A DNA stretch of 64,000 nt from Gossypium raimondii (GCF_025698545.1 NC_068569.1:27590001-27654000), one strand, 5' to 3'; counted from the first letter of the stretch, positions 48,590 to 60,309 are shown. Notes: a model not told the origin generated them from the letters alone. Translations and numbers: made by a program.

Positions 48590-49915
48590 TGAATGCTGCA
48601 ACCAAAATATAAACATTTGGAAATTTCCGCAAGTATATGGGCCGGGTTGTAATATAGTTTTATAACAAAGTATGGAAGTACTCCAAGGATCATACCCAAG
48701 GGAGGCTAGACTAAACTAATCTAACTTCTATGCTAATAGGTCTAATTAGTAATTTAATTAAACTATATTACGATTACTCCTAAGGTGATAGAAAATAATA
48801 GTTTATTAAAATACTAAAAGAATATAAAAAAATAATTAATGAGAATAATTTGTGGATTTTCTCAGATCTAACGATAGAAGACTAACTCGCTTCAGTGTTC
48901 ATAATTAACTCATATTTCGGGTTCTATCCAATCAACTAGTTATTAACCTAGCAGTGCCTCTCGGCCTTCCACTAACCTAATAAGTCAGTAAGAACTACTT
49001 ATCTCTTGACCTCACAGTCCAGACCAGATTGGGGTAAGGTTTTCAAAGATAGGCAATACCCATTTTGGGTTCATTCGCACCTATATGACTTCTTAAGGTC
49101 ATCTAGCATAGGGTTTTAAGTTCTTCCTATCCCAACCAGCTAATCCGCTAAGAAACCCTTATATAGAAGCTAATTAATCCCACATCCATTCGTTACTGTC
49201 CCGTTACCAGATTAGTTCCCCATAGATTTAACAAACATCATGAACTTGATTAAAAGCATAAATAATAAGAATAGATTAAGAAAAGAGTTTAGAAAAATCC
49301 TGATAGATATGTTGATAATGTGCAAACAATAATCTTTTGAAGAGTTTGATTGATCCACAATCTAAATTCCATGAAGAATAGAATATAGCTAAAATTATAA
49401 TTATGACTGAAAAGAGACCTAAATTACAAATGAAAATAAACTAAGCAGAAAACGAAAAATTAAACTTGGAAAAAAACTGTCCATAAACTAAGCAAAGCAA
49501 TCCTATTTATAAGCCTAGGGTTGGTCATCGGTCATTGACCTAATTTGGCTGACTATTTCCCATAAAGTTGTTGTCTAGACGAAAGCACCTTATGGTCTGT
49601 GTCGCGACACGATGGCAGTCTATTAGTCTTGGGCTTGTCTTTAGGGCTGTATCATGACACCGAAGGCAATATGCTCCTTTTGAGTATTCTGTTCACTGTA
49701 TTGCGACATCGAAGCTACATGTTGTAACATCGTAGGTAGTCTACTGTCTCTAGGCCCCCCGTATGGTATCCTACACGAACATATAAATAGTCAAAATTGC
49801 TCATTTTATTATCTACGAACTACAAATGTAAACTAAACAAAAACATAACTAATTTGTTTTCCTACGAGCTCGTTAAGTATGAAAAATAGTTTAATCTGCT
49901 AAAATAAATTACTAC
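48590..49915. mobile_element. Non-coding insertion inside gag of the minus-strand fossil
   Basis: gag-like sequence of the minus-strand element stops near 48590 and resumes near 49916 (minus strand DILSTLDSRMVHLEE), so about 1.3 kb lies between. The insert has no coding frame. It includes CCGCAAGTATATGGGCCGG, a phrase like those in large non-autonomous plant LTR elements, and at 49595-49735 a spaced series of GTCGCGACAC, ATCATGACACCGAAGG and TTGCGACATCGAAG words. The family is not identified and the ends are approximate. Confidence 0.45.
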
Positions 49916-50064
49916 AGATCGCTCCTCGAGATGGACCATACGACTATCCAAAGTTGACAATATATCCATCGGTCTGTTATTTTTCTTGGACCTCTCATGG
50001 GTCTCCATCGAGACATTCTACTCGTCTCCTCCTTGTGTCATTTCAAAAACGTCTTCAAACCTTA

Positions 50065-50076
50065 GCTCTAATACCA
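50065..50076 (-). other. Primer-binding site of the minus-strand Ty3/gypsy fossil
   Basis: Reads TGGTATTAGAGC on the minus strand, one base from TGGTATCAGAGC, the usual complement of initiator Met tRNA in plant LTR elements. It lies two bases inside the LTR at 50079-50679, which makes that one the 5' LTR and fixes the orientation. Confidence 0.75.
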
Positions 50077-50078
50077 AA

Positions 50079-50679
50079 TGTCACAAGACTAGAACTTTAG
50101 TCTCACAAACTGCACGGCTTTAAGTGATATTTTTTTGCTTTGAATCTACCTAAGCCAGTCTAACTCTCGAAAGGGTGAGAATTCTCGTAGAATTTTTCTA
50201 AGTCACCGAATTATAGCGGAAGAAAACTCGAACTGAAAGAGCAACAGATAACAAAAAATTCGAAGGAAAATAGCACGCCAAATGTTTGATTAAATGCTCT
50301 CAAATATATTCAAACTATGAATGAAGTGAAGTGATTACAAATGAATGATGAGACATCTATTTATAATTGAGCTCCCTAAATCCAACGTTTAGATCGGTTT
50401 ACATCAACGACTAAGATTAGTTCCCATCTATAATAAGAGCGTCCTAAGGGATTTAAATTCTATACATGTTTATCTTTTAGGATTTTACAATAATTATTCT
50501 AGTAAAATACAATTTACTGGAGTGTTTCAACTCAACAATGATTCAAGTAGATGGGTTTCTTCAAAGGTTCCACGAATTGAGCCAGTTCATGTGGGTCAAA
50601 TGAGCCCCATTTAATAAGTTGATCTCTATGGGGTGTTTTGTGCGCAATAGTCATTGGCTTTGATCCGCGGCCTGTGACA
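50079..50679 (-). repeat. 5' LTR of the minus-strand Ty3/gypsy fossil
   Basis: 601 bases, homologous to 39669-40268. On the minus strand it starts TGTCACAGGCCGCGGATC and ends CTAGTCTTGTGACA, next to the primer-binding site. A TATAAATAG core lies in the middle. Confidence 0.8.
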
Positions 50680-52269
50680 ATGACACGTGGTATGCCTCGT
50701 ACAACTAATGTTGATGTGGCATTTTTTATAATTAAATAATGGCATATTGATAAATTTAGTTCAAGATTTATATTTTCTATTAGTTTAACTTTTATTCCTT
50801 TTTAGTTAAATTTAGCTATTAACCTTTAAAAAATAATCAAGTTGCATTTCTTTAACAAAAATGCTGACTAAAACATTTATTTATTTTTACTGATGTTGGC
50901 CTAACAACCCTTGTGACAATCCACATGCACTTCATGCTAACATAACACTTTTTGTCTTATACGACACACCAACAAATAGTTTAAAAATTATAAAAATATT
51001 CAAAAAAATGCATAATTAAAAATATTATAAAAAGTTCAAAAAATTCAAAAAAAATTAGCATGAATGACATGTAATTGTTATGTGCTAAAAATGAATTCTG
51101 AAATATAATTTAAAATTTAAAATTATTTTTATTATTATTTATTTTGGATTTATTAAATAATGGATTGTTATATGTATAGTATGAGATCATCTTATTATTT
51201 AATTTATGAAATATTTTTTACTTGTTTATTTTGAGTTTATTTTGCAATTGATTGGAGAGTATTTTATAATATTTTATATTTGAGATTTATTTAATCTCAT
51301 TATTTGATATTTTTAAATATTTTATAGTATTTTATATTCGATGTTGGTTGCTATTCCTTCCAAGGAGAAGGAATTTGATGAATATGGTGAAATTCATATG
51401 GTAAGACTTATCAAATCAACTCCGAATGCTAATGCAAATGTTGAGTAATTGGATCGATATGCCAAAGTTATATCATATACATGACATGAGGAATGTTATT
51501 TTTAGACAAGTTTAATAACTTGGTTCATGGCATGTCTACAAATTTTGATTTTGTTGGTAAATTTAGTTGGGGGAAGTGACTCTAATGTTCCTCTAATGGA
51601 CAAGTCTGTGAACGGGTATGTTGTTGGTATGCTTATTAACAATGCTTGGAATGCATGGGAAGAAAGAAACAGGAGAACAGGTTCTTTTATTTGCCCAAAT
51701 GCCCCCACAAGTACAAGTACAAGTACAAGCACAGGTTGGCATAATGCGGCACACCATGATTCTAACATGTGCCGAATACTGAAAAATTATTTATGGAATA
51801 CACCTTGTAATTAAATTAGATTTTTTTAATGTTATAATATAAAAATAAATATTTTATATTTAAGCAGTAAAAATAACTTAAATTTTTTATATAAAATATA
51901 TATTTTTAAAAATAGCATATATTGATTATTTTTATTTACTTGAAGAAAAATATTTTTGTTATATATATATTTATGAAAACAACTTTAAAATTTTAATAAA
52001 TAATATTAAAAGTCTTAAATCAAACCTCATTTAATAAAATTAAGTTTTAAAATCCAAAATAAAAATTAATATGAAAAACGAAAATTAAGTCGTACCAAAT
52101 CGAACTAATATTTCTAACTCAAGGCAACGAAAGATGCGAACTCAACTTGGTTTTGGTCACTTAGTATTAGAGATTGAAATTGAGAGAATTTTGTGTATAT
52201 TGATACTTTATCACATTACAATACAATAAATAGCAAAAGAAAATGGTATATGTACAGAAAAGTGAAGAC
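50680..52269. other. AT-rich spacer with an unidentified coding-like patch
   Basis: Mostly AT-rich and featureless. From about 51360 to 51810 composition is less biased, and one frame reads GGSDSNVPLMDKSVNGYVVG then AWEERNRRTGSFIC. It contains a short ACAAGT microsatellite (about 51710-51732). I do not recognise a family; it may be an element remnant. At about 52150-52255 the text, read on the minus strand, resembles the end of a copia-type LTR (TATTGTAATGTGATAAAG, ACACAAAATTCTCTC). Confidence 0.35.
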
Positions 52270-52435
52270 TGCTAAGGCTGTTAACGGAATAATTTACTGC
52301 TAACTATTAAGGTATAGGTATATTAGTTAACTGTTAGCTTTTGTTAAGCTGGAGTTATATAATTGTTTTCAGTTTGTCTGTTAGATAGGTAGTTGGTAGT
52401 TTGTAACTGTTTTCTAGGTAGTTAGTGAATGAGCT

Positions 52436-54794
52436 TGTAACAGCCCGATTTTGGGTCTAGATGAAACAGTGGTTTCGGGGCCACAAATCCGACAAGGAAA
52501 AATTTATTTTAAAGTTATGACATGGGTTGTATTATGATAGGAAGGTTGCATGAAAATACTGATATGGTAAAATAAGGAAATAAAGTGATAAAAAGGGTAA
52601 TTGAGTTATGTCAACATTGGAAAGTATTTTATGACATATTAATTCAAGGAAGGATTAAATTGCAAAAGTGAGAAAAGTTTTGTTATCCAAGAGTAAATAC
52701 TAAAAATTTGAGGGGTTAAAGTGTAAATATGAAAAAGTTGAAGGACCAATAGTGTAAATATTTTAAGGGTGGAATGATCTAGAAAATAAGAAAAATGGAT
52801 GGAAAGGTGAAGAATTTTGAGGGACTAAATCGTAATTTTACCAAATTAAGTGATGACTCAAGGATGGAATTTCAAAAGATTATGAAGGGCAAAATGGTCA
52901 ATTAGAAGGAGAGAGAATTCTAGAAGGTAATGATATGTTGGTGATATTTTTAATTAATTAATTAGATAAATGTTATTTAATTATTATTTTATTAAGGTTT
53001 TTAGTATTATTTTATTAATAAATGATTAATATAAAAGGAAGAAAAGATGATGAGAAATCATCTCTTCTCCATGGAACCAACGTGAGAAGAAGAAGAAAGA
53101 AAAAAAGTTTTCTTTCTTTACAATTTGGTCCTTTTTACCAAAAATTTACCATTTTCACTTAGAAATCAAAGAAATTTCCATAGCCACCAAGAGAGAAAAT
53201 TGATAAGGAGACTATGGGGAGCTAGAATATCAAGTTAGATTCAAGAAATAGAAGCTGGAGGAGAGAGAAAATCAAGTTAAAGATTGAAATCAATAGCACA
53301 AGGTAAGAACATCAAGATTTCAATATATTTTTAATTTTGGTGTTATTGAAAAAAAAGCATGGAAATAATGTTATAGTAGAGCTTTCTTATATATGGTCTT
53401 ATGTTCTTGATATATTAGTAAAGAGAAATAAGTGAAAGTGATGAAAAATATTATAGAGAAAGAGAGTTATACACCTAGTAATCAACATTTTGAACTAAAA
53501 CAGTTTTGGACAGCAACAGTAGGTTAACTTTGAAAAATCACCATAAATTGTGGAAATCTAATTAGAGTATGAAAAAATATGAAATTAAATATTATTGAGT
53601 CTAGTTTCTCATAGAAGAAACGGTGTAAGCAATGAAATTGTAAATTATGAGATATAATAGGTTTTGTGAGATAATGTCAGAATCATTTCGGGTTCCCCTG
53701 TTCTGACTTTGGCAAATCATCAAAAATTGGATAAAAATAAATAGAGTTTTAAATTTATATGTTTAAATCCTTAATTAGTCTATTTTCAATAAAAATAAAC
53801 GGTAACATCATTTGAATTCTGTATGAGGAGAAAATTAAGTTTTAGTGAAGAAGGGTCGGAACTGTCAGACAGCAGAATAGGGATGACTTTAAAGAATAAA
53901 CTGTACTTATTGGCTAAACCAAAAATTCTGAAAATTTTATGGTAATAATATATGTGAGTATAGTTTCATAGAAAATTAACAGATATCAATTTGGAGTTCT
54001 GTAACTCAAGATATAAATAATTTAGTGACTATGACTCAAGTGGACAACTTTGAATGAATATAAATAAATGTGAAATTATAGATAATGTTACATATAAGCA
54101 TGTTATATATATAAAGGATGTGGAATGGAGAGGAGGAGGATGAACACATATGATTATCCAACTAGCATGAGTTTTATTAAAATGACCAATTTATATGTTT
54201 CAGGGACTAAATTGAACAAATGTGAAAATTTAAGGGTAAATTTGCAAAATGTCAAAAAGTGACCAAATTGCATGAAATGAATTGTTTTATTATTTAAATT
54301 AGTAAATTGAATGAAATATTAATTTAGATCAAGATTGGGTGAAAATTAGAGAAAAATAGAAAATTTCTAAAATGTCCCTAAATTTTGGTATTTCGCAATT
54401 TAGCCTCGGTAAGTTCGTATGAACTATATTTTGTTTAATTTCAATTGAAGTGATTGCTATTTGGTAATGAATATTATATATATGTGTGTTTTATATTGAA
54501 CCGAATTATTATTGGTAATATGTATAATTATTAGAAGCTTTGAAATGATTATCTAAGCTTGTTGGAGATATATCACATTATTTATTGGTTCTATCGGTAA
54601 TTTTGGATGATTTGATTCTGATTGTAATGGTGTGTATAAGTCAAATTAGTTAATGTTAGCTCATTAATGTTTTGATTTTGATTGGTTATAAATATGAATG
54701 TTAGATAAAAATGAAATGTCAGTAAATTAATTAGTAAACTCCAAAAATGCCTCGTATCCTATTTTGGTGTCGAATACGAGTAAGAGGTGTTACA
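52436..54794 (+). mobile_element. Long solo LTR of a Tekay-like Ty3/gypsy element (fossil)
   Basis: About 2.36 kb from TGTAACAGCCCGATTTTGG to AAGAGGTGTTACA, with no internal region. GAGCT lies directly before it and AAGCT directly after, a near-perfect 5-base target duplication, so it inserted as a full element and was reduced to one LTR by recombination. It lies inside the copia LTR and is younger than it. Its opening matches the LTR at 44846-46769 but it is longer, so it is a different subfamily. Confidence 0.75.
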
Positions 54795-54964
54795 AAGCTA
54801 AGAATATCAGTTAGGTTTCTTGTTAGCACTGATCATACTTAGCTAATTCATTAACATTCTTGTATAAATACCATAGCTCGACCCTTTAGATTATTAGAGC
54901 TAAAATAAATAAAATAAGTAGACATTTTTTCTATTTCTTTGTTGTTTCTATGTGAGCTCTAACA

Positions 54965-54976
54965 TGGTATCAGAGC
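54965..54976 (+). other. Primer-binding site of the copia remnant
   Basis: TGGTATCAGAGC, a perfect complement to the 3' end of plant initiator Met tRNA, directly behind the LTR end CTCTAACA. It sets the plus orientation of the copia remnant. Confidence 0.85.
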
Positions 54977-57900
54977 TAGTTGTTTTGTTATTGTGAGAGG
55001 TTGTTGCTGTTAAGGTGTGTGTTTTTCAAGTTTTTAAGTGTAGTTTTTTCCTCCATGACTTAAGAAGTTGAAATCAGCTCAGAAAACAATAGTGGCCAGC
55101 AATGTCCTTCTTCAAATGTTGATGAACAAGTGCACTCTAACAACATAGAACCACTCTCATCTTCTTGTATGATTGCGCAAAGAGTTCAGCAACTTCCAAA
55201 ACATGAAACTATTAAGCTCAGTAAAAGTAATTTTCTTATTTGGAAGCATCAAATAATGTTGATTCTCGAAGGATATGGATTACAAGGTTATGTTTTGGGT
55301 ACCACTAATATTCCCCCTCAGTTTATAGTTGATAAATATGATAAATTGGTTGATAACCTTGAATTTCTAATGTATAGACAACAAGACAAACAATTGGCAT
55401 CATGGCTGTTATCTACAGTATGTTATGAGGTGTTAGCATATCTAACTAGTGCCAATACTAGTTTTGATGTATGGACAACCATTGAGAAAAGGTTTGCTAC
55501 CAGGTTCAATACCAAGATTTTAAGTTTAAGGCATATGTTGCATTCTGAGAAAAAAAGGTTAATTGACCATTAAAGAATATTTGTCCAAGATTAAAGGCAT
55601 TTGTGATATTTTAACTGCAATAGTAAATCTTGTTTCTGAACAAGAAAAGGTGAGTATCATTCTTGAAGGGCTCTTGGTTAAGTATGAATCAGTTCTTGCA
55701 ATGGCATCAGCTACTAGTGTTTCTCTTTATCTTTTTTGCTGAGATGTTATTTGATTATGAGTCAAGACAACTAGAGTTTGTGTCTAGTGTTTCTATGCAA
55801 GCCAATATGGTTCAATAACAGAAGAATGCTGGTGCGGTTCAAAGAATATTGAATCAGGTTATAGCTATAACAAAGGTTATAATCAGGGAAACCGTCAACA
55901 ATCTAGAGGTGGTTTTCAAAATGGTAGAGGTTACTATCGTGGTAGAGGTCATGGCAGTCGTTTTTCTCACAATCGATTTCAATGTCAACTATGTGGAAGA
56001 ATTGGACATCTGGTGCAAAAATGTTATTATCATTTTGATCAAACATTCTCTGGTGTGTCTGATATGAATTAAAGGATGCAGTTGAGTGTGAATTATCATA
56101 ATTTTGCTAATCAAGGTCAATCATCACAGTTCCTTCAGGGTTGTGAAATTCAAGGTGTGGTTTCACAACATTAGTGTTATGGTCGGGTCCGAGTTACGAG
56201 CGAGTAAATTTGTAGTATAGTATTAGTTATTCTTTTTGGTACATAGGAAAGAAATATTTAACTTTATATAATGTGATTTTTTTTCTTTTAATTTTTTTTA
56301 CAGTTAAATCATTCATACTTTTTAAGAAATATTAAATTGATTTATTTGATAAGAAAAAAGTATCTGAAAAGAATTGACACTTTTTTGCGTTAAAAAAAAT
56401 GTCGTTCACCCCCTTGGAGTAAAATCTTGGATCCGTCCCTAATTCTAATCCAATCTCTTCAAACTAGGGAAGTCAATTTGCTTGATCCAATCCAAACCTA
56501 TAAACCTTATCATATCAATAAATTCAACGATTTGATTATTAAAATATTAATCATACAAAAAGATAAGAAAGGATGTAAAACTAGAATAGCTTTGCATTGG
56601 TGTAAGTGGATCTCTCCGCAAACCTAAACTACTTGGTAAACAAAGAAACAATAATTCCTTTATCTCCAAGCAATTGACCAAGTCATGATCTCACTCTTTA
56701 AGCTAAATTAGTCTAAAATACTTAAAATTTGTACTAATAATTCCTTAAATTTTAAGAATTAATAAATACATTATTAGGCTCATACATACTAAAAATAAAG
56801 CCTTGTAATTGAACTTGATATGATTTAAAAGCTTATCTAACATATAGAACTCAAAATTCAAGATTTATTCACCTATAGAAGATTTTGCTTATGACGTCTT
56901 TAGTAAAACAACCATATCTTGAGCTTCTGAAGTCGAAATAAGATGATTCAAAGTGCATTTCGAAGTTAAGAGATGACTCTTTCATTGGTCATAATACATC
57001 TCATCCTAGAAATGCCTAGGCATCATTAAAAAATGAGTCACAAAATGACTACTCTTCTAGACTTAAAAATAGGTAACTTTGGTGAAATCAATTTAATGTA
57101 TTCCAACCCTTCCGTGCATGAATAAATGCGTCATTAAGAAATTAATAATTCCTAAACCATGTGAAAATTACTTAATTTCTTAAAGGATATTTAAAACCTT
57201 GAAAGGTGTTTAAAAATTTAAGTAGCTCATAAATCATTAGAAAATTACTTATATTTTTAAGAGTTATTAAAACCTTAAAAGCACTATAAGAAATGAAATA
57301 ATTCCTAAATTATGCAAAAAATACTTTCTTAAGGGTACTTAAAACCTAAAGTGTTTTTTATGGAAGTAATTAATTTTGAAATCATGAGAAAAGTATTTTA
57401 TTTCTTATAAACAGTTTTATCTTTTAAGTAAACATTTCAAGTTTTAAGTACCTCTCATCGAGGATAAGATATTTCCAATTTTATAATTCTTCAAAAATAA
57501 ATAAATTAGTTAATATATGTTAGATTAAATATTAAACGATCATTTCATTAAAAATTTCATCTATTTACATTGTTAAAATTGATTTAACAGACAAAATAAT
57601 AAACAGTGACTCTTAACGTGTAATGTGTATATCATGTTGATATACATGAATCGATTTTAATAATAAAATGAATAAAATTTTTACGAAATGACATATTTGT
57701 TTCTTAATTTAACATACAATAATTGATTTACCTTTTTTAAATAAAAATAAAATACAATATAACTCTTAATATAAGATTTCTACAATACTTTTACTGATTT
57801 ATTTACTAAAATTTTTAACATTATATCAATATTAAAATTTCTAAAAGAAAAAGTTTAAAATGGTTAAATTTTTTGGTGTATACTAAAAGAGGACGATGGT

Positions 57901-58349
57901 CATAACTCATGTGTATCACCCAATTATTTTGTCCGTACTGTTAGAGGCATTTTAATCGAGAAGCAGCTAGCAATGTGGCAGCCGGTCTTGTCAGGTCTAC
58001 CACTGTAGTCACTTTCATAATTAATGAAGTTGTCACCCATTGATTTGTAATCTTCTTTTCACTTCTTTTTTGTTGAAATTTCATATCACCTCAAAATTCA
58101 CGTCACTCCATACTCGTACGCGTGGTTCACGTGAACGATTCTGCACATGTAAATATATTTCTAAATTGAATTAGTATGTATAGAATTAGTCGAATTTTTA
58201 ATTTTTTAATTATTAATTAAATTAATTTTTTTAAAATTAATTGAGTCAAAATATTTTAATTATTTAAGTTAATTATCTGAATTAATTAAAATTTCTATAT
58301 TTTGTTTTTTTAAAATAATTATAAAATATATAAAATAAATAAATTTATA

Positions 58350-58505
58350 ATATTTATTTGATCGAATTAACCGAACTAGTAATAGTCTAATACATATAAT
58401 ATATAATATTATTTATTAAGTTCGGTTAATTATCCAATTTCGAACCGAATTAGATCAGTTCGGTTGGTGAATTTGATTTTAACAGAAGTTTGAACACTCT
58501 TAGAG
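58350..58505. repeat. Degenerate copy of the AACCGAATTAA MITE-like family
   Basis: ATTAACCGAACTAGTAAT, ATACATATAATATATA, AAGTTCGGTTAATTA and the end AGTTTGAACACTCTTAG follow the same order as in 30269-30614. The left end is not clear. Confidence 0.45.
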
Positions 58506-59164
58506 CTGCCTGAAGGTTTGTTTAAAATGTAAAAGGTTTAGGTAAAAATATAAATAAATAAAAAGTTTGTACAAAAAAATAAGATCTATTTTCTAAATGG
58601 ATTGGGTCTCGGATAAGTTTTTTTTTATCCGAACCCAGACTTGGTCCAGCCCAAATTTGCAAACAAAAGAATTGTTGTTTTTTCTTCATTATTTTGTTAT
58701 CATTTCATTATTATATTTCTACTACTTTTTTGTTATTATTTAGATATTGTGTAACTCTCGTTTTATTATTAATTTTGCTACTATTTTAGAGGTATTTGCT
58801 AGTTGTATTTATCTTAGTATTTTATATATTTTTAATTTTTTTCCATTTATTGAGAAATATTTGTTTTAATATTTTTTTAGTGTATTTGATGTATTATATT
58901 TTTTAAAATTTATTTTGATATAAAAAAATAATATATAAAATTTTAATATGGGTGGGCCGAATCGAGCTCGAATTTTAACATTTTTATTCGGGTCAAACTT
59001 GGACAAAATTTTAAACCCATTTTTTCGAGCTAAGCCAGAACCTAATTTTTTTTACTTGGCCCGACCCGACCTAACCATGCATAACTTTAATCTCATTATC
59101 GCATCAAATTATTTAAAAGTAACTTCGCTTTTTGAATCCTTTCTCATAAATTGAATAATAGAAT

Positions 59165-59790
59165 TAAGGGTGAACGTTCAATCAAATCAAGTGAAAAAGT
59201 TTCAAGTTAACTTAGTTCACGTGTCCTATTTTATCATCCTTACTCAATTTAAAAAATTTTCGAATTGAGTCGAGTGAAATTCAATTCGAGTCGAGTTGAA
59301 TTGAGTGAAATTATTCGAGTTAAATTAAAAAAAATTAAACATGTCAAATAAAAATATTGTTACATTATGACTAATTCCATGTTAGAGCACATGAAATTGA
59401 AACCATATATATTTTACAATTTTTCAAAGCAAAATAATAAAAATAAGACACTTGAGTATGATAAATTTGAATCATTAATTAGCACCCAAAATTATTATTT
59501 TAGAAAATTTTTAAAATTTTGTATATATTTTTAAAATATAAAATTTGAAATTTTGATAAATGTTTTGAATTTTTGAATTTTTTTAATTTTATGAGAGAGA
59601 TCAATTTATTTATTTTCAAAGTTAACAAAACCAAAAATGTATTTCTATCAATTTGTTATTGAATTGTGAAATTCAACTCAACTCAAACTCAAAACTCTAA
59701 TCGAAATATTTAATTTAATTCAAATAATTTGAGTAACTCAAAGAACTCGATTCCATCAACTCGAAATTTAACATTTCTTTTAATTTTTCG
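59165..59790. repeat. Degenerate relative of the CTAGGG-ended element
   Basis: Shares TCAAATCAAGTGAAAAAG, TCGAGTCGAGTTGAATTGAG and AACTCGAATT-type words with 13895-14428, in the same general layout, but its ends are worn and no target duplication could be set. Confidence 0.4.
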
Positions 59791-60082
59791 AAGAATTGAG
59801 TTATGAATTTTGCTGTAGCGAGAGGCAATTATGTGGGCAGTTACTTTAATTTTTTTTTAAAACATTAATTTATTGAATTTTAAAATAATATTAAAAAATC
59901 AAAGATATTTGAAACACGACAAAATTTCTATTTTTATGCTCCTTTCCTTGGTTAATTTACCAAAAAAAGCCCTTTTTTTTCAAAATTTACCGAAATGGGC
60001 CGATTTTTTTATTATTTACCGGAATGGTCTATTTTCCGAGAATCGCGTCCACGACAAATAAGAATGTCGAAGTGCGATGTCG

Positions 60083-60190
60083 GACATCAGCGTCCACGTC
60101 GGTAGCGACTGGCGGCGTGGGCAAAATCGCGTCCTTGAGGGAGCGATTTCCTTCCACGTCGGCAGTCGCTACCGGCGTGGACGCAATGTC
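60083..60190. repeat. GC-rich inverted repeat (potential hairpin)
   Basis: The left arm 60083-60120 (GACATCAGCGTCCACGTCGG and on) pairs with the right arm 60154-60190 (ending GGCGTGGACGCAATGTC) over about 37 bases with five or six mismatches. Inside the 33-base loop, AAATCGC and GCGATTT pair again. This is an island of high GC in AT-rich DNA, just upstream of the PMD promoter motifs. Confidence 0.75.
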
Positions 60191-60212
60191 CCTCGCATGT
60201 GAACAGTACCCA

Positions 60213-60273
60213 AACGGTCAAAAATTTGACCGTTGCCCCCCCACCCCCAACGGTCAAAAAAAAAACTATAAAA
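60213..60273 (+). promoter_or_regulatory. Promoter of the PMD gene: MSA-type motifs and TATA box
   Basis: A perfect 22-base palindrome at 60213-60234 has AACGGTCAAA arms. A second AACGG block at 60246-60256, CCCAACGGTCA, matches the mitosis-specific activator consensus YCYAACGGYYA exactly. TATAAAA at 60267-60273 follows, 245 bases before the PMD ATG. MSA sites are bound by three-repeat MYB factors in G2/M-phase plant genes. TTGAC cores for WRKY factors overlap the same words. Role inferred from motifs. Confidence 0.5.
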
Positions 60274-60309
60274 ACTCCCACCCCTTTTTTTTTCCACAAA
60301 CAAATCCTA

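Larger units (their letters stand above)
39669..50679 (-). mobile_element. Ty3/gypsy element with both LTRs, minus strand (fossil, hosts nested insertions)
   Basis: Two similar LTRs of about 600 bases flank the region and both read TGT to ACA. On the minus strand the 5' LTR is at 50079-50679, followed by a primer-binding site for initiator Met tRNA, gag-like coding remains with zinc-knuckle-type cysteine motifs, and a protease-like stretch (DTGASHLFI). Near 40269-40740 there is a remnant of the pol end (VFNVGMPKLI, then EDPNRG, as seen behind chromovirus integrases). The middle is occupied by another element. By eye the LTRs differ at roughly one site in seven, so the insertion is old, on the order of millions of years. 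ATGA lies directly outside both ends, possibly a worn target duplication. The element is broken many times and cannot be active. Confidence 0.8.
52270..56175 (+). mobile_element. Ty1/copia element remnant: LTR, primer site and gag (fossil)
   Basis: The host LTR is split by a solo LTR insertion: its two parts are about 52270-52435 and 54795-54964 (start TGCTAAGGCTGTTAACGG, end CTCTAACA). A perfect initiator Met primer-binding site follows at 54965-54976. Next comes a copia-type gag (KLSKSNFLIWKHQIMLILEG, then DVWTTIEKRFATRFN) with a CCHC knuckle (CQLCGRIGHLVQKC). Sequence identity to copia ends near 56175; no integrase, reverse transcriptase or second LTR is present. It is broken in several places, old and inactive. 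Confidence 0.75.
56176..59949. other. Gene-free AT-rich DNA with degenerate repeats
   Basis: No gene seen. Around 57170-57470 a loose direct repeat recurs (TTTAAAACCTTGAAAGG, ATTAAAACCTTAAAAGC, ACTTAAAACCTAAAGTG). 56400-56440 has TCTTGGATCCGTCCCT, a phrase common at plant repeat ends. 58340-58510 ends like the 30269-30614 element. 58590-59080 has words such as GGCCCGACCCGACC and GGGTGGGCCGAATCGAGCTC, typical of another non-coding repeat. 59165-59790 resembles the 13895-14428 element (GAGTCGAGTTGAATTGAG). Confidence 0.45.
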
